NCBI GenBank assembly: GCA_013398015.1 | Contig: VZRR01011616.1 | Span: 463,082-527,081, forward strand | Origin: Oreocharis arfaki | Lineage: Eukaryota > Chordata > Aves > Passeriformes > Paramythiidae | Length of the DNA stretch: 64,000 bases | Direction of reading: 5' to 3' | Shown here: piece by piece, positions 60,701-64,000 of the stretch | Layout: every line of letters begins with the position of its first letter | How positions within the stretch are numbered: position 1 is the first letter of the stretch | Program-made: the position numbers and the translations under genes | The notes under the pieces: generated by a model | Database searches by the model: none | What the model saw: the letters and a program-made list of their open reading frames with translations, nothing else | What the model was told of the DNA's origin: nothing

Positions 60701-63700
60701 GACTCCCCTCTAACTCGTATCTCCTCATCAGGGTGAGGTGGAGCCAGGGGGCTGAGGAAACTCCGTATGAGATTAAGATCCGGTTTCCATAGGGTAGGGA
60801 ATAGCGGCCCGAGCAGGAAAGCTTCCTCCTCCCACCTTTCCCACTCCAGCTTCCCTCCACCCCTTTCGTAGCCCCCTCTATCCATTCTCCTCCTTCTTGA
60901 CCCCTCGCTCCTGCACAGCCCGGCTTCCAGCAGTAGGCTCGAAGACCCTCCGAGGGGTCCACACCACAGGGAGATGGAAAACAGGAAGAGGTCTTTCCTC
61001 TTCCCCTGGGCAAATCGAGTAAAGCACCCTGGAGAAACGGCCCTCGAGCTAGCCCCGCGAGGCAGCAAGCGGGAAATACGGGCCCTTTGAAATAGTTTCG
61101 TATCATTCCTGTCATTATGCTTAAGAAGCTACGCAAAGACTAGCACAAGAGCAAGAGAGATGCAAAAAATCCTACGCTCTCCTCTCCAAATCGTTACGGC
61201 CAATTCTTGCTACTCGCCACGATGCGGCTCATGGAAAACATGTCAAGAATCAGCCGAAGCATCATCTGTACGCTTAGAGACGGGCTACTTAGCGCCAGTG
61301 TTGGTTTAGACCGGCTCATTAGTAGGAATCAATGAACAGTGCAACAATTCATATCTATCCTCCAAACGCACTGCGTTATAGTGAGCAGGCTGTAGATTTG
61401 AGCAAGAAAAAGGGAAGATTGCTCGCTTAGCTGCCACTAGAGTTGGAAGAAACACTGCTCAACATCAGCATCTACCAGAGCTCAATTAGCAAGATGCTGT
61501 AGGAGGTGCCAGCGTTGAAATAATTAGTCCGACTTTTATTGCCTAAATAAACAAATAGGTTGAAAGAACCTTACTATACATAAAACTATACGTGGAATAC
61601 GTTTTTTAAGCCCGTCCCTCCAGGCTGGTGAGGTGGATCAGACCCCACGGGTCTCTGTACCACGCGGGTACGGCGGCTGCAGCAGTGCTGGGGCAGAACT
61701 CGGCCGTCGATGCCCCTCGCGCCCCATTTCCGCCGTCGAGGGAGTTGGTTTGAACATCAAACTTGTTTGTTTGCCTCCGAGTCAGGCGTTGGAGGTAGAA
61801 ATGGTGATGAGGAAGGGGTGGGGGTGGGGGGAAGAAAAGAAGCTTTTAAATCTGTGATTACAATCTCTGCCAGAGCGCAAAGGAAAAGACTAATTTTAAA
61901 CCCACTCTTAACTAACGTGTATTTAACAGTTTTTACACCTGCTGAAGGTCAGTCAAGTGAAAAGCACAATCAAAGGTAAAGAAGCAGAATAAGTAGCCAC
62001 AATTCTCCAAGCCAAGTTTCCCCAGAAAGCACGCGCTTTTAAAAGTTTAGATTATTGTCCAAAGCATTAACTTTCCTCTGAGAAACTAGGAGGCACGGTG
62101 GCAGCAATATTAACATCGTGCATCCTGGGAAGCTGATTCCCGTATCGTCAGCATGGCGAGACCCGACATTTCGACATCTTTTCTAATGTGTCTATACATT
62201 TTCCCCAAAAATATTTTATTCGTGCTTTACCACTTAATCCTGTCCTAACCGATGAAAACCCCTGCTCCTACCCTAAAATCCTGGATCTTAAAGTCACTGT
62301 CATTGTTTTCCTCACCTCACCATTTAGCAGCCCGGCGTGTCCCCCCACCGTACGGCATGTGCGAGAATTAAGCCTGGCCCTTTCTCACGTTTACCCTCTT
62401 CATCTCCGCCGCAGTCGGATTTTATTTTTCACGGGAGAATAGATCCATCCCTGGAGACCGGTGAGACCCGAAATGCGCTGTTTGCATTTATTCTTCTCCC
62501 ATCCCTTCCCAAATGCTGCCGCTTTCGGGGGCAATGCTAATTCGCTGTTTCCCCGGGAAGGCGTGGGGGAGGTTAGGAACGGAGGGAGAGAGTCGGCCGG
62601 GAGCTCGATGGGTGCCATCGTCCGGCGGGCACCGCTGCAGGAAACCTGCGGCTGCGGGGCTATCACCTCTGTCCTCTGTGCTCCCGTCGGCCTCCGAGGT
62701 TGGATTTCTGGTAAACGATGGGGTGTCGGAGCAAGCCCGCGTTTGACAGGAGCCCTTCCCAAGCTCTCGGAAAAGTGCTTGCATGCACGGGCTAGTTGCT
62801 AGCCAATTGGTATGCGCGTTTATGGGGAAACATCATAGCAGGGCTGTGGTCCAACCCCAGATGTTGGTGCAAGCGAGACCTGTTTCTTGAAGCCTCTAAG
62901 ACAATTACTCAAAGAAACACACTTCAGATAATCGGCCCGACATCAACCAGGCCAGTTCAGAATTTCGAGGTGTAATGTTTTACTAATTGCTGCTAGCCAC
63001 CCTGGGTTACTCGAGTTGTCTCTGCATCCCGCCCGACGCGGCAACATAGTTTCTCAGGCTTTTTTTCTTCAATCAGAATAGTCATTATAAAGTTTTGTTT
63101 CTCTCGAGAAATCACTTCTCGTTGCCCTCCTCAGGCGCCTCCAAACCTCGGGCAAAGCTCTACCGCTGGAAGATGGCCGTGGCTTCGGCGGAGCAGGGTG
63201 ACTATCTCCTTTCTTTCGCTTGCTTTGCCGGACGCTACATTTAGACATGCCTGCCTTCTAGTTTTGCCGCGGTCTGCCTGCCTTGCTGAAGGTCAGCTTT
63301 AGAGAGGGCTTTGGTGACACAGGGTAAAAAAAGCTTCGTTTATCAAGAGATGCATAACTGAGGAAAACAGAGCCGAGCAGCACTTTCTGGAAGGCCAACT
63401 TGACAGAGTCAAGATAGGCTCCCTCCTTGATGAGAGAGGTTATCCTCGGGCAGGCAAAAAGCCTTCACCTCCAGCGTCCCCCTGTAAGCCTTTAGCTCAC
63501 AGTCTGCAGGTTTCAGCGTAGGAACTAGCTCTGTTCTTGCATTACAGGTAATGCCAGCATGGAGAGAGGCTTCATCTTCTTTCGTCCCTCGCTTTGATAT
63601 TTTTTCCGTTTCTTTTGTCCATTTCACCTGCTACTCAGTCCTTCTGGCTGTCACGACTTGCTGGCACCGCTGCTAATTTTAAGGCGAAACGTAGTCAGGC

Positions 63701-64000
63701 AGGATGCAGGATAATCACACCTGCCTTTCATGAGAAGAGGGTGCGGCGAAAGATGAGGACATCCTCCGCTCCCGGGAACGGATCGCTGCTCTTGGCGAGA
63801 AAACACACCAAGAAAACGGCAGAGCCAAACCGTATTTTTTGGCTTGCTGTTTTGAGAACAGAGATCGGTTGATCTCTTCGAAGCGAAATGTCGGCACCAA
63901 CATCCCCCTTCTCAAATCAACGCCACACTTTCCCATCTTGTCTCAGCGGAGTCCCGCCGATGTCAGAGGGTCCCTGAACCTCGCACCCACTTTGCCAGCG
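60701..64000. other. Upstream flank of FOXB2, no gene supported
   Basis: About 3.3 kb of moderate GC content with CpG-enriched patches (about 61630-61760, 62330-62780, 63120-63230). ORFs are short, overlap on both strands and match no family. No CR1 or LTR recognised, in contrast to the desert on the other side. It could contain regulatory sequence of FOXB2; no specific element can be named. Confidence 0.5.

Noticed and set aside
1..64000. CRISPR arrays, bacterial operons, tRNA or rRNA genes
   Set aside because: The window is vertebrate; no regularly spaced direct repeats of CRISPR type, and I found no tRNA B-box with matching cloverleaf or rRNA core by eye.

Overview
This is a vertebrate nuclear window, almost certainly from a bird. 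It holds CR1 LINE fragments with the typical avian 3' tail (octamers like ATTCTATG), three solo LTR-like elements of avian endogenous retrovirus type, long introns with GT/AG boundaries, and two genes recognisable at protein level. The first is VPS13A: its 5' part lies on the minus strand at 39-8706, and its CpG-island promoter lies around 16.85-17.6 kb. The second is FOXB2, a single-exon gene on the minus strand at 58946-59965. FOXB2 lies upstream of VPS13A in the same orientation, which is the order I recall for human 9q21. The equivalent region in birds is on the Z chromosome; that placement is inference.

Layout. 1-8.7 kb: thirteen consecutive coding exons of VPS13A (exons 14 down to 2 in human-style numbering), all in frame and without a stop. 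8.7-17.2 kb: the long intron 1, with no recognisable gene or transposon. 17205-17496: an assembly gap inside the CpG island that most likely hides exon 1 and the start codon. 17.6-58.4 kb: an intergenic desert, mostly AT-rich, with six CR1 pieces, three LTRs (about 23.99-24.51, 34.00-34.98 and 49.42-49.90 kb), a 200-bp polypyrimidine tract at 40.9 kb, and a long-range inverted repeat (36.18 and 38.68 kb) whose 68-bp cores are identical. 56.25-58.75 kb: GC-rich islands downstream of FOXB2. 58.9-60.7 kb: FOXB2 and its CpG-rich 5' flank. 60.7-64 kb: GC-moderate upstream flank with no supported gene.

The two genes have no shared pathway. VPS13A is a bridge-like lipid-transfer protein at membrane contact sites. 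FOXB2 is a forkhead transcription factor. Their adjacency is conserved synteny, and the desert between them is the kind of region where developmental enhancers of FOXB2 would be expected. I found no convincing evidence for a new multi-gene system. The best unexplained structures are the inverted repeat flanking a CR1 copy, the orphan GC islands beyond FOXB2, and a solo LTR with a perfect 6-bp target-site duplication and intact-looking promoter and polyadenylation signals.
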